Assembly: GCA_037952775.1 (NCBI GenBank)
Contig: JBANAY010000001.1
Coordinates: 1,550,001-1,614,000 of the forward strand
Direction of reading: 5' to 3'
Length of the DNA: 64,000 nt
From: Clonostachys chloroleuca
Lineage: Eukaryota; Ascomycota; Sordariomycetes; Hypocreales; Bionectriaceae
Shown here piece after piece: positions 1-12,142 of the stretch. Made by a program: the position numbers and the translations under genes. The notes beneath the pieces were generated by a model. That model worked only from the letters and a program-made list of their open reading frames with translations, had not been told where the DNA came from and searched no databases. Each line of letters starts with the position of its first letter. Position 1 is the stretch's first letter.

Positions 1-1229
1 GTGCGGTCACGGCAATGTACAAGAACTCACCCAAGGGCGCCCCTCCCGTCATGCTTCGCTCCTACGACTCGAGAAAGGAGCCACCCCCTGAATTCGATTG
101 CAAGATCTGGCAGGCTGGGCGAGCCACCTGCGCCATCGGCCTGGCCTTCAAGCCCATCCGTATAGGTCAGTCAGAGTTTCACGATGATGGAGTAGGAACT
201 TTCAACCCGGCCCCAGAAGCGTTGGATGAGGCCGTTGTCAACGAATGGCCAGGGAGAGACGTTGGGGTGTTCGTCAGTGTTGGTACCGGCAAGAGGCCCA
301 GGACTAGCGACGCAAACCCGCAAATGTGGTACGAAGGCTTTCTCGGGGAATTTGCCGAAGCTCGAAGAAGGTTGATATCCAAGATTGAGGCATGTGAAAA
401 TATCCACGAGTTTATGATGCGTGAGCATTTATCAAGGCGGGGCGTCAACCCGGAGAATTACTACAGACTCAACGTGGAAGTCGGGGTGGGCGAGTTTGGG
501 ATGAACGAGTTCTCCCGTCTGGGGGAGATCAGCACGGGAACTCGAAGATATATGGCCAAGCCTGAGGAGCAGAAAATGGTGCTTGGGATTAGTAGCAAAC
601 TGGCCAAAGTAATCAGAGCCAAGGCCAGATGGGAACGAGCCTTGAGGGGCGAAGTACCTGACCAGATCCGGCCGCCGCCGCCACAATTGGATATCCCCAT
701 GGAGGCCGAGCTCCCAGGGGATATGCCTTCGACGCCCTCGCCGCTCAGCCCTCGTGGCCGAGAGTCTTTCGAATCTGGGAGGGATAGTTTACGGGTGGAC
801 TCGATTTTATCGGTTTCCCCGCGCTCATCAAATGATCTCTACCCCAATCGTCCTCATACAGCCTCGTCGCCGCCTATGACTGCCGCAAGGCTAACTCCAC
901 GTGGAGATGGTCCAGACAAGCTCATGGTAGAATCGCCGACACCGGCCCAGTACTGGGATTCATCTGGCGCGGACAAGATTGCCATCATGAGTCCTGACGA
1001 ATACCCAAAACCTCCTCCTGCGTCGCCAAATACTATCCCTCCTCTACGCATTGAACCTCCGCCTCTGCCACCAAAGACACCCATTCCAGGCCATCAACAG
1101 GCCACGCGAAGGCCGCCGCCGCAAGGACCGACACCCCCTTATCCGATAGATGACGAAGCCCCGCCACCTCCTGTTAATATGGCACGAAAACCAGATTACA
1201 GGGCGAACAACTTCAGCCACTCCTCCTAG
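1..1229 (+). CDS. Patatin-like phospholipase domain protein, C-terminal part (5' end outside window)
   Basis: The frame is open from base 3 through the window edge, so the gene starts upstream and only the end of the lipase domain is seen. The first ~140 residues resemble the second half of fungal patatin-like lipases: a hydrophobic AVTAMYKN stretch, an MLRSYD segment, an H-D-DG motif (the Asp-Gly of the Ser-Asp catalytic dyad) and a VSVGTG strand. The nucleophile GxSxG motif must lie upstream of the window. After about residue 215 the protein becomes a Pro/Ser-rich low-complexity tail with several poly-Pro runs, likely disordered. Patatins hydrolyse acyl esters of phospholipids or neutral lipids; the substrate here cannot be told. 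It ends at TAG 1227-1229. The family call is fairly sure, the exact role is not. Confidence 0.75.
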   Translation, partial: AVTAMYKNSPKGAPPVMLRSYDSRKEPPPEFDCKIWQAGRATCAIGLAFKPIRIGQSEFHDDGVGTFNPAPEALDEAVVNEWPGRDVGVFVSVGTGKRPRTSDANPQMWYEGFLGEFAEARRRLISKIEACENIHEFMMREHLSRRGVNPENYYRLNVEVGVGEFGMNEFSRLGEISTGTRRYMAKPEEQKMVLGISSKLAKVIRAKARWERALRGEVPDQIRPPPPQLDIPMEAELPGDMPSTPSPLSPRGRESFESGRDSLRVDSILSVSPRSSNDLYPNRPHTASSPPMTAARLTPRGDGPDKLMVESPTPAQYWDSSGADKIAIMSPDEYPKPPPASPNTIPPLRIEPPPLPPKTPIPGHQQATRRPPPQGPTPPYPIDDEAPPPPVNMARKPDYRANNFSHSS

Positions 1230-3484
1230 GTCCTGTGACCATTATGAGCGTCATGTACTCGCACAATATATAAACTATTTTCAATGATTGGACGACTTTC
1301 TTTTGCTCTCCAAGCAGGTTTTTGTTTTTCTTCTCAGCAGGCTAAGGAATACCTGCGAGGCGTTGGACTTGACGTGGCTTGATATTTAGTTCCTTCGGCC
1401 CATTTTTAGCATTCGATATCATTGGCTTCCGACCTCCCGTTTAGGTTTTTTTTGGAAGGACAGCCTGTTTGTTTTTCAGGGCGATAGTCTATTTAGAGAT
1501 TTGAGGGGCGATGTTTCGTCGGCGTAGCGTCGATACCCGGTTGGTTGTACATGGGAGAATATACAAATAGAAGGCCTAAGCAATGGCAGATCCGTTTTGT
1601 ATTGTGCCGTGCCCTGTAATATTCCGGTAGACACCACCGTCCACACTATCCAGAGTGACATGTGAGCTCCCTGTTCACTGGTAGGGTTGTTATTTCATGG
1701 TTCCCGCCATTGCCGCCAGTCCGGCATTTAGTGGGCCTCGATCTAGTGCCTCGTAATCCCCTGTCTCTCACTTACCGGTCAACATGAGCTCGTTTGTGAT
1801 CAGCGCAATTAGCTAGAGCTTTCGATGTTAAAGTTGTGTGGAGGGGGAAGCTGAATAGATATGGCACCTAAGTTGGCGATGCTAATCCTAAAATAGAGTA
1901 AAGCCGGGTTGAAAACAGACGATGCAAATGCTAACCTGAGCATCATGTTATAGGACCAAGTATCTATAAGTATCCAGCTTATCTGGCGTTTGCCGCCTCC
2001 TCACCCGGGAATGGGAAGTATCCATCAATAGGTGCTGCTGATATTACCCGATCAAATCGTGGCCTACAACGCAATGTTTCTGTCGATTCCCACGGCATTT
2101 ACACAGTGGCTCCTCACCAAAGGTGGGGTAGTCACAGGGAATTTTCCACGGAAGCAGGCCAAGGTTTAGCTCCAGCGCGTGCTAATAGAACAATCTCACA
2201 GGCACACCGAAACGCCATGCTAAAATCACACGTCGATCATCAATAAACTTTAATGACACAAAAATAGCGGGCGAAAAAGGGGTTGATGCCGCAGCAATAG
2301 CCCGATGCTGTAACCGGTTGAACAGCACACCTAGCATATCCTGATACCGACTATGAGAGGCCAGACCGCACTGTGTAAACCTCGACCGAGGGGAGTACTT
2401 TTCAGGTACCTTTCCGCTAACAAGTCCCGTTGACGACTTTACCTCAGCCCTATCTGGGCCGGTAGAACTCTGACACTTACCTAGGTACGCAAGCTAGAAC
2501 CCCTCTTTGCCCCAGAACCAGGCTCGCTCTTTGTTTAGACTGGAATGCTTCACAACTACCCAATGCCATTGTTTCGAGAGATCAGCACCGTAGGACACAT
2601 CCGGAGCCTCGTAAATTACCGCACCGCATGGGCACGCAGAGCAGGGCTAAAAGTAGGGCAAGACCTTGAGTAAGCTGTAGGAACCAACGAGAAAGGGAAG
2701 GGGAAAAGAGCAGGGTATTAGGCAAAAGGGAGGAGCACAAAGGCGCCAACGAGACCCAGTGCGGCGCCTTGTCCACGTCAGGCCAGTGCTAGCGACAGCT
2801 GCAGGTGCGACACACGGTACAGACGGCAGGATGAGGCAGGAGGCAGGTGGCAGGTGGCAGGTGGCAGGTGCATACCTTAGGCGTGTCTTCCCTTCACCAG
2901 CAGGAGCGTAGCAGTCGCATCCATGCCTTCCCAAGCATTACCTGCCGCTACACACAGGTACAAAGCAGGTTACCCCAATAATTCCATCAAAGTCGCATTG
3001 CCGCCACCACTTCCAGCTTTTCTATCCCTGCTTGCTTGACCCTCCTCCATCTGCCTCTCTCTCGTCCTGTCGCGCGAGCTCTTGCTTCCCTCGCTCTGTC
3101 TCTGCTCCCAGGCTCGAACCGAGCTCGATGTGCGACAATGCTACAGATGGAGAGACCGTCAATCACCTAAGGACCCAGACCCCTCGTAAGGCTGAGCATC
3201 GCACGTCTAGAGACGCTGGCTCTGACCCGGCCCAGCTCCGAACCCCAACTAAGATTATCCTGCCACTTTGGCATCACCAAGAGGAAGGCTCAATCCGGCC
3301 GGGCCTCCGGTTCCTGGCCCCGATTGATCCGCATCAGATCTGATCAGACATCTGAGCCTAGTCTGGAGCTTTCCCCTATCGAATTATCCTAACGAACTCC
3401 CGGGTTGTTCTGCTCGATTTGACCAGCTCCGCACCATTCGCGCGTATACGCCCATTTGCCCTCCACCCTGGTGGCCGTGTCATC
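1230..3484. other. Intergenic, no gene supported
   Basis: About 2.2 kb between the lipase and the zinc-cluster gene. Only short overlapping ORFs with no recognisable motif are present. The last ~450 bases (from about 3030) are C/T-rich, as is common for a fungal promoter and leader. It contains a short heptamer tandem repeat, listed separately. Confidence 0.6.
2842..2869. repeat. Four tandem copies of GGCAGGT
   Basis: Four perfect head-to-tail copies of the heptamer GGCAGGT, preceded by related GAGGCAGGA sequence. It is a small minisatellite in noncoding DNA; no function is evident. Confidence 0.9.
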
Positions 3485-6253
3485 ATGTCCGATAACTTGC
3501 AGCAGCGCCGGCAGGGATCCTCATCAACAACCTCCAGACGCCGCGCCGCCGAACCTCGACAAGCGTCCTCGTGCTCGGAATGCCGTCGTCGCAAGCAGAA
3601 GGTACCCAATCTTTCTCCCCATCCTTGCTATTTTGCCCAATTGGTTCTCGCGATCGACGCAGTTGTTCCTACATTCACCCGTGCGCGTCATTCGGGTGTC
3701 CCCTGATGGGGATGCACCACCATACCCAAGTCCACACTAGCCTTTTCAAGATGCCTCATTCGCCTGTTTCCCATACATCACGCTTCGACTGGCCATCGCC
3801 CTGGGCTTTACTACGGTAACCCTTGGTGTATATCCCTCCTTGGAAAGATTCCTGGTTTCTTGCCCCAGACCGTACCATCCTTCTTTGCCTCCCTTGGAAT
3901 GAGTTCCAGCTAACATTGGCGGATTGTTCGGTAAACTAGTGCTCACAAGGACAGCCCTGCACGAACTGTGCCCGGCGATTTCCACAACCGATCTGTGAAT
4001 ATGAGGGTCGCGTCAAGGCGTAAGTTTATATCGTACTCGCAGAATCTTGGCATTTCACGACGGTGGGGTCTAACTGATCTTGCCCTGCAGCCGTAATCCA
4101 ACCACCCACGCCATCCAGACAGCTGGAACCCAGGTCTTTACCAGAGAAGGACCATATGCTCACCTGAAGCTGGATGGTATGCATGATGCTATTGTCCAGG
4201 TCGAGGAGCACAGGATCAAGGCTCGTCTCAGCCGTGAGGATGAAGATACATTTAGCCTCATCCCTTATAGTCAATTCCCTGACCCTTCGCAACCCTTCAC
4301 TGCATCCCCGATTCCCTCCGAGGAATTTATAGGGCACTACCGCAACTGGCTCCCTTTCCGGCTCATTGTAAGAGATCGGGCTGGCCAGCCGGAGAATGTA
4401 TTGATCTCGGACGCAGTAAGGGCTGTAACCGGGAATGGAGATAATGGCACACGAATCAGTGCTGAGGACGACCTACTAGCAGACGCTATAAAGCTTGTTC
4501 AGACAGCTCGAGGGTCCAAGGCGCCTTCACACTGTCTCTCTCGCGAAGAGAATGAGCTGAATCTTCTACCAATGGCCTCAACAAAATTAAACAAAGAGCT
4601 TGTTCGAACATGTGAGTACGCCCCCCATCCCCCTTTTCGCCCCTCAAGCTTGGGGACGTATTCCGTCACTATACTAAACTTGGAACAAACTGTATAGTTC
4701 TCCGACTACTTTGTCGATTCAAGGGATCGGTCAGTGGAACACTTGATGATAATCAGCTGAGAAACCGTTGGACAAACGTCATGATACAAGATCCTCTTCT
4801 CATGAAGGTTACTCTCTTCACCTCAGCATGTTTTCTCAACGAGATAGGTTTTATACCTAAATCCGTTGTTATTGCTCTTCGGGGAATAATTTATACATCC
4901 CTCAACGAACAGCTCGCGTCGAGAAGAGATCAGATCAGCGATGCTACCATTCTCGCAGTTTGCGAAATGGTGATGGATGAGTGGTTCTGGGGCGCCACAG
5001 AACAGCTTCATGCGCACATGACCGGCCTGAGAGTTATGATACAGATGAGGGGAGGGCTTCGGGGACTGGGAATGCACGGTTATCTGAGCAAGATGATCTT
5101 AGTGTGAGTACTCGCCCAAATTTCCTTTAACTTTTCAGCCCTTCTAACATTCTTTGGGCAGGCATGATTATGTTATGGCCATTGCCCATGATACCCTTCC
5201 AGAAATGTACGGGCTGCCTGGTTATGAGTTTGAAGACCCTGTCCTGGTACCATTCGAGACATCTCTGAATTCTCCTCTCATGGCCGAAGGCCCGTCATTT
5301 GCCAGCTCCACGGGAAAACTGCATCTACACCCGTGTACGGCAATTATTTTAGACGAGGTTCGCACGATGATATGTGCTATAACGTATCTACCGATTGATG
5401 CGACCGCGGAACAAATATCAGAAGCAGTCCATGCTGCTCACTGGGTAAATCAGAGAATCGGCGAGCTGCCCGAGAACGTGTCTCTTAACCAGGTTTACAA
5501 TCTGAACAAGCCCACAGGATCCACGGTTTTGAAATCTCACAAAAGCATGTCTGGAACTGCTAGTGAGACGGCAGACAGTCCTGATAGTTCAGGGTTCGCA
5601 AAAAGCGGGCAGTCACCGAAGCAGTCGTCGAGTTCATCGGGTGTTGAAGCTATTGAAAGGGAGAACCCAGAACTGGCAAACCCCGATCAGATGTACAAGC
5701 TAGTACGTCTAACAGCTTCCATTTACTGCCGGGCCATTATCAACCGTGCACCTACAAGCGAGGTTTGCAGTGACGATGAATTCACAAAGCTTTGGCTACT
5801 TATTTGGCGTGTCAGTAAACCTCGATTACACCCCTCAAGCGTGATGGTTTTGCTAATTTAATTCATCAGGTACCTGTGGCTGCACGAAGATCAATTGTCG
5901 GAATCTTTCTTTGGGCGCTCATCGCCATTGCCCCAAGTTGCCATACGAAGGCACCGGCACGATTTATCAGAACATTGATCACCAACTCATATCTAACTAT
6001 TGCAGTCGAAAATTGGCATCTGGGCATTGAGGCCGCGAATGCGGCCCTGAACCTGCAGAGATGGCTCAGGGGCTCCTCGGCAACTGGAGGACTTATAATT
6101 GGTGGCGAGGGCACGATTGAGACATACGGGTGGGCACAAAAGGAGGTATTGAAAAATATAGCGACTATTCACAAAGCTAGCAACCGTAGTATGGAGGAAG
6201 AGGACGAGGACGAGGACCAAAATAATGGGGGCGATCACGTCATGCGCAATTAG
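3485..6253 (+). CDS. Zn(II)2Cys6 transcription factor with fungal-specific C-terminal domain
   Basis: My model has six exons: 3485-3601, 3940-4019, 4091-4611, 4698-5103, 5162-5810 and 5870-6253, giving 718 residues with consistent phases and GT-AG borders. The DNA-binding zinc cluster is split by a 338-base intron right before its third cysteine. Joined, the spacing is C-x2-C-x6-C-x5-C-x2-C-x8-C (residues about 30-57), with the basic stretch RRRKQK between cysteines 2 and 3. The middle and C-terminal parts match the fungal-specific regulatory region (Fungal_trans_2/DUF3468 type), with a W-x-LH...RGGL...SKMIL segment near exon 4. The last ~25 residues are acidic (EEEDEDED). Such proteins are nuclear regulators of metabolic or developmental genes; the targets cannot be inferred because no gene cluster surrounds it. 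Confidence 0.9.
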
Positions 6254-9244
6254 GAATGCATATGGAGGAATAGACCCCGAGCGTCACTTGTTAGATTGGC
6301 TTTTAATCAGATGATGTCGCCATTCCTTGCGAAAATCGCATATGTTCTACATCAGATGATAATATGCTTGACACATCAGAAACAGTGTGCTAATGTCTTT
6401 GTTGGCTCAAATATTAGAATTTTCTATATCTAGTACCGATATCCCATATACAGGCAGCAATAGCCGCTATAGAGGAGCAAGGCAATTGAATTTTCCCCAA
6501 ACAAGTGGTACCGGGCCATCATGGATGAATTCCCGTATTTAACAACTGCTACCAGGAGAAACATCCGAGCAGTGACTCATCTAGTTGTCGTCGTGATTGG
6601 GGTTTGTCGAATAATGATACCCTATACCAACCCAGACAAGCGACCAAACAGCGATGGTTAAACAACATAGACTCCCATATTAGCTGTAACTCGACGTCTA
6701 GATGGCCGAAAGTAGAAGGATGCATTCGTTCGAACCTAGAAACAAAAGTACTCCATCAAACATGTAACAAGTGATATGCGCAGGGGTCGTTGACATGACA
6801 GGCAATGGGCAGACTTGTATTCTCCTTTCACCTAGACACAATGCTCGCAATAACAGAAGCCAAGCATCATTTTCACGCAGATATATTCGATTGACCGAGT
6901 CTTCTTTCCATTACGTCAAAACCTGAGCTTGAGAGTCGACTGTTGATATAGGGCATTCTGATCCGATATAGTCGTGACTCTTACCCCTCCTTTGCAGGCA
7001 GCACCAATCCCGTCAGACAAAGAGGTGCATGGCTGGTGATAGCTCAAAGGGCCATGGCAATTTACACCAATCCAAGAGCGTCACTCGGATCCCACGGATT
7101 CCTATTCGTCTGGACGAGCCACAACATGCAGGCTTCGGTGTGCACAGAGAGCCCGCTGGGAGGGGTCGCCTCATGCATGGCCACGTCGACCAGGCCAATG
7201 ACGTCCCCCGCGTGGCCAGGTTTTCCTGCGCGGGGGAGGGTGATGGTCGGGTCCCAGTGGAGAGTCGTGGCATTTCAAGAACAGGTGAGACCGCCGGTTC
7301 ATGGTGCAACAGGGTCATTTCCCGCATCCAAACATTCGCATTTGCCTGCGGTTGGAAGATGGTTCTGGGGATACCGGATTGATCTTCGGAGCGCAACCTC
7401 ACCTGTATTATTTACATACTCATTGAAACTACGCGGCCGACACATGATGTCGCCGAAATATCGCCCACGCCGGCGTGCCAGTCTCGCTCAGGACTCGGAC
7501 GAGGAGCTGGAGGGCACGAGGAAGAGAACAAGGCATTCGGCGCGGCGGTGCGGCGCCACGGGGCTGTTGGTTGACGAATCAATGGCCCGGCAGATCCGAC
7601 GGCGGAGGGACTGGAGCTCCAGACGGACCTATGTCGAGCAGCTGTACCGATACGAAGAGCATACCTGAGGGTGAGGGAAGGGCCTGTCTGGCTAAGTTGC
7701 TCGTCGCAAGTAGCAACAAGGCGGGTAACGGGAGACGAGGCTTTCGACTGGCCGGGAGGAAGTGCTCCTGGCTCGGAGATGAATCATCTAGGCGGGCAGA
7801 AAATTAGACGAGTTGCGGGCGCGCGTTGGGCCTTATGGTCGGGGATACATAAGAGACAGGGAGAAGGCTTGTTCTGAGGACCCTTGGCGGTCGGTGACGC
7901 TGGGCTGGGATCGTCGTTATTGGGAGGTTCATGGATGAAATGGAATGGAGAAGGATCCATCGATATCATTGAGCAAGAGTGATCCACGATGACGGTTGGC
8001 AAGGGAGGAGTGTGTAGTTAGAGTTGGTGACCAGCTCCAGGACCAGGTCTGAGATCAGCGGCATGGGTTTGGAGCCTGGGTTTAGATACTGGCTTGGTTT
8101 GCTACGCGATGCTTGCCTGCGTGTATATGCGTACAAACATACGTATCGTGGATGTAGGTACACGCGTGCCGCCGCAATGGGTCTCGGTATGTGGATATAT
8201 TGGGGTTTCTTTGGTAGTTTCATATGGTGGATAGGCAGCATGGGGTTATGGGAAAGGGCGACATGCATGTACGTTAAGAGACGAATTGAATGTCTAAGGC
8301 TGGCTCCATTGGCCAACGAACGATGATATTAGTGCCCAGTGACAAGGTTGACACCGTGGAAGCTGAAAGGGCTGGAGGGGGCGTGGCTAATGAAGAGACG
8401 TTATTATCAATTGGTTTAGTCGAGGCGACTGGAACAGACAGCCGGTGAAAATGTCCCCGAGAGTGGCCTCTGGCGGGTAATAGTCTGTAGTTAGGCGAGC
8501 GTGTGCCCAATCATGGATCTACTGCTGGCTCTGGAGTCTGTGGCGGAGATTAGCATTGGCGTTATGGACAAGGTCATGGGTGAGAAGACTAATGAAAAGA
8601 TGGAGATGAGGCTGCATGTGTGATCGACCGGCGGCTCGCACGTGCATGCCTAGCACGTACATGTGCATTGGCAGATGGCCAGGACGGGCGCGGTTGGTGG
8701 GATACCGGCTGCAGCTCATATTAGCTACGAGCTAATGGGTAATATTGACCATGAGGACTGGCAATCAAAATACGAGTGCGTATGCCCTCATCCCGAATCA
8801 AGGCAGTGAGATGAATGGGGAAATTGAGGGCGGGGCAGCGCCTGGGAGAAGCCCCGCTCCATCGCGAGTGATTTGCACTGGACCACTCATTCGCACTCGG
8901 ACGGTGAGGCTCTCTCTCGCAACTCTCCCCTCCCCTCACGCTCTCGCCACTCGTCTGTTGAACCTGCTGGGACCAGCCTCCGATCGCAAGGGACCGCCAG
9001 GAGAACTTGGCCAGTACGGGCTAGCCACCAGATCTAGCACCACCGACGACTCCTTGGCCCTGATATTAGCCCACCACGGCTTCTTCCTCGACAGCCCCGT
9101 CCAGCTACATAAGGCAGCGAGCCCAGATCGCCGGTCTAGACTGGAAACCGTGCCTCGACCTCGCAAGATCACCCCGTCACGCACATATCGCCGCAGTCAG
9201 CAGACCACCCGGTCAGGCCATCTGCATCTCCCCCTCCGTCCACC
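6254..9244. other. Intergenic, about 3 kb, one weak small ORF
   Basis: No gene is convincing here. Long GC-rich reading frames around 7.0-7.8 kb lack motifs and overlap each other on both strands. Only the short ORF at 7444-7668 is noted, with low confidence. Bases ~8880-9244 are C-rich and probably carry the promoter and leader of the oxidoreductase. Confidence 0.55.
7444..7668 (+). CDS. Possible small basic protein, 74 aa (doubtful)
   Basis: An ATG-ATG start opens a 74-codon frame rich in Arg (RPRRR, RKRTR, RRRR) with one acidic DSDEE patch, ending at TGA. The sequence reads like a disordered nuclear-type peptide but matches no family I know. GC-rich DNA produces such frames by chance, and no intron, conserved motif or clear neighbour supports it. 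Reported only as a candidate. Confidence 0.15.
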   Translation: MMSPKYRPRRRASLAQDSDEELEGTRKRTRHSARRCGATGLLVDESMARQIRRRRDWSSRRTYVEQLYRYEEHT

Positions 9245-10505
9245 ATGGCTCCCATTGGCGTGGCCATCATAGGCAGCGGCATCTTTGTCAAGGAGGAGCA
9301 TCTCGTGCGTCTGACCCGCCCCCGCAACTGGTCTGATCCATCCACCACCCATCTACCCATGTCCCTGATCCCATCATCCCCTTTGCAGCCGTCAGCTATA
9401 GTCTGCCACTACGTCTTACCTGGACGTAGATAGCACCTACGCGGATATTGCAACACCAGCCGCCCCGTATCACTCGCGTATTAGATCCACTGACCTGACA
9501 TCCACCTGCTCCTAGCCTGCTGTGTTCAAGTGCGCCGATCTGTCTCTCAAAGCAATCTTCTCGCGATCCCTGAGTTCAGCTCAGAAGACGGCGGAACTGG
9601 TCCCTGAGGGCCAGCCCAAGCCCCAACTGTATGCGGCCGACGCTGGGTCTGGCAGGGAGTACCAGGATCTTCTCAGCCAGCAGGACATCCAGGCGGTCAT
9701 CATTGCACTTCCCATCCTGACCCAGCCCGAGTATATCAAGGCCGCACTAGCAGCGGGGAAGCACGTACTGGCGGAGAAGCCAATAGCGGCAGACGTTGCT
9801 GTTGCTCGGGACCTCATCGACTACTACACCAAGTTGGCACCGGAGAAGAACGTGACCCTCTCCATCGCTGAGAATGTGCGGTTCAAGCCCGCCTTGTCCT
9901 ACGCCAACGAGCAGGCCCGCCAGCTGGGTCGAGCAACCCACTTTAGCATCAGGGTCTTCTCTCACATGAAGACCGACAGCATGTGGTACAACACTGAGTG
10001 GCGCAAGACCCCCGGGTACCAGGGCGGCTTCCTCCTGGACGGGGGCGTGCACCATGCGGCCTCGTCGCGGCTCTTCCTGTCTGGGGACGCCAACAGACCG
10101 GACTCGGTGCGCGCCTTCACCGACCTGGTGCAGAGCCATCTACCCCCCATCGACACGGTGAATGCCATTATACAGACAAAGTCCGGGGCAAGTGGCACCT
10201 TCCAGCAGTCGGCGGGGACGCACCTCTCAGCATATGAGTGGCGCTTTGCTTATGAGAAGGGCACTGTCGAACTGGTTGGTGACACAGTCATTGTGACACC
10301 TGTCAACGGGGAAAAGATTACGAAGGAGTTCGCGCGCACCAGCGGTGTGTCCGAGGAGGTTGCGGCGTGGGCACAGAGTCTCATTGAGGGGAAGCAGAAC
10401 CCGTTGCAGTCGCCTGAGGAGGCTCTTGCGGACCTTGAATTCATGGAGAATATGTTCCGTAGCGGGGAGGAGAAGGGGTCAGAGAAGGTGTACAAGTTTC
10501 AGTAA
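9245..10505 (+). CDS. Gfo/Idh/MocA-family NAD(P)-dependent oxidoreductase
   Basis: Two exons, 9245-9304 and 9516-10505, separated by a 211-base intron, encode 349 residues. The start has a strong context (CACCATGG). The N terminus holds the Rossmann glycine motif in GVAIIGSG. The family hallmark EKP sits in the AEKPIA segment after the expected AAGKHVL strand, and GGxxxDGGVHH supplies the conserved His region of the C-terminal alpha/beta substrate domain. Family members oxidise or reduce sugars, inositols or trans-dihydrodiols with NAD(P)H, usually in the cytosol; the substrate here is unknown. The length is normal for the family. It is convergent with the thioesterase gene 214 bases downstream. 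Confidence 0.9.
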
Positions 10506-10719
10506 TCTTGGTACCTGGCTTAGCATCAATTCACCAAACAAATGAACACACCCATGAGCATAGGTGATTTTAGGAGCCAATGGCAACTAGGCTGGACAAC
10601 TAGCGCGAGACGCGTAAGGCTCAAGTCTGGAAACAGAGTAATATGTAACAAGAAAAGGCGGTAGTCACAACGCTGACCGCCGTTATTGGGCTGTCCTCCC
10701 ACGAGCTCATCTTACTTGA

Positions 10720-11513
10720 TTAGAGCTTGCTTGATTCGACCCCAACGTAGATCTTCTGCAGGCCCTCCCTAAGCTGGTCATTCATGCCTGTCTTGGCCGG
10801 CCTGGCCGTGGCTCGCTCGACGAAGACGTGGACAAACTCGCCCACGGCCTTGACGCCGTCCACCCCCTTCTCGAAGACGCCTACCTCGTAGGTCACGCTC
10901 GACTTCCCAAGCTTGTTGACGCGGAGGGCCAGCTCGGCGACGGCTGGGTAAGCAAGGGAGGCAAAGAAGTCTGTGTGCAGGTGGGCCGCCAGTGGGTGTT
11001 GTTCCGACTTTGATGGATCAAGGCCACAGAACTTTAGCAAGTAGTCGTTGACGATGGAGTCGATTCTTTTCCCAAGTCTGGGTGTTAGTGTATTTCATGC
11101 AAGGGTGTTTCAGTGTGGCAAGTAGAGGTCCTCTGCTAAGAGCACGATCTGTCACATCACTCACAGGAAGTTGTAGACCGAGTTGTTCATGTGATGGTAC
11201 ATGTCGTTGTCATTCCTATTCGGAGCGCCAGGCATCAAGGTCAGTTGCTGCTCCTGCATACCGGCAACCACTCACGATGCACACGCCTCCCCATGGTACT
11301 CAGAGATTTCAGAAGGGGATCCATGCTTCCTCTCCGTCGTGGCGCAAGCTCAGACCGCGGATGCTGCATGCCTATACACACGCCTCTTGTGATGGGATGG
11401 CTGATTGGGTAGTCACCCTTGATGCTCGCGCCAACTTACCATCTCGTCCTATAGTCGAGGAAGTACCTGTAGTCCCCACGCTGCCGCGTCCTCAGCTGGT
11501 CGAGGGACGTCAT
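10720..11513 (-). CDS. Hotdog-fold (4HBT) thioesterase family protein
   Basis: Minus-strand exons 11513-11440, 11215-11165 and 11077-10720 join in phase to give 160 residues. Joined, they form the signature W-N-D-N-D-M-Y-x-H-M-N-N, the acyl-CoA thioesterase active-site helix with its catalytic Asp, followed by an SIVNDYLLKFCGLDP helix and the hotdog beta strands. Members hydrolyse fatty acyl-CoA or act in acyl transfer, often in mitochondria. The 5' end is uncertain: the frame stays open past the ATG at 11513, and a GTAAGC donor near 11565 with a CAG acceptor just before 11520 could add an upstream exon, perhaps carrying a targeting sequence. The core assignment is sound; the exact start is not. 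Confidence 0.8.
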
Positions 11514-12142
11514 AATGGATCTGGCAAGAGGCGAGGTTGCGTAGTTTCAGCTTACGTATCTCCGCAGGCTACCAGGGACGATGTTGGTTGGAAGAAAAAA
11601 AAGAATTTTCAACTACTCGCTTGACAGGACCAACTTCGGAATGCCCATGGTTGCCATGAAGGAAGAAGAGCGCATCTGGGTACATCTCCGAAGAGCGGAG
11701 AAGCCGAGGTATGCATGCATTGCGCCACACCGACCGGAGGTCAATCGTCCACGTGCGGCGCAGCAGCCCTGATCGACGTGGCGCACACCCTCTGACGAAT
11801 GGAGCTAGAAGGAGTTGAGGCTATTCTTGGTGCTTCTGCCGCCCGTCACCGCCAAAATTTTCCCCATTGTCAATATGCATGATTTGCCATGTCATTTTTG
11901 TTAGGGCAGGAAGATTGATAGCTGCATATCTAAGCCCGGAAAAAAGACCACACTCCCTGGTACGGATTTGACGACATAGTTTCTTTTTTTTTTTTTTTTT
12001 TTTTTTACGAGGCGGGCCCCTTACCGATACCGCCACTGTGGTTCGGAGAGCTGGCGAAAACCGTATTCAGTCCCGTGACAGGCTGAACGCCCCTACCTTA
12101 CCCCTCCATACCCCCCTCGCCCTCCTGGTGGGCGGGCAGCTC
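11514..12142. other. Intergenic between thioesterase and pseudouridine synthase
   Basis: Holds the presumed divergent upstream regions of both genes and a long T tract at 11984-12006. A possible extra 5' exon of the thioesterase may lie around 11560-11620. No other gene is seen. Confidence 0.6.
11984..12006. repeat. Homopolymer T tract, 23 bases
   Basis: An uninterrupted run of 23 T on the plus strand, about 140 bases before the first in-frame ATG of the pseudouridine synthase gene. It pairs in orientation with the A36 run just after the gene. Confidence 0.95.

Noticed and set aside
7036..7443. Upstream extension of the 210-codon frame at 7036-7668
   Set aside because: The first part overlaps two other frames and has no ATG context or motif; only the last 74 codons were kept, as a doubtful candidate.
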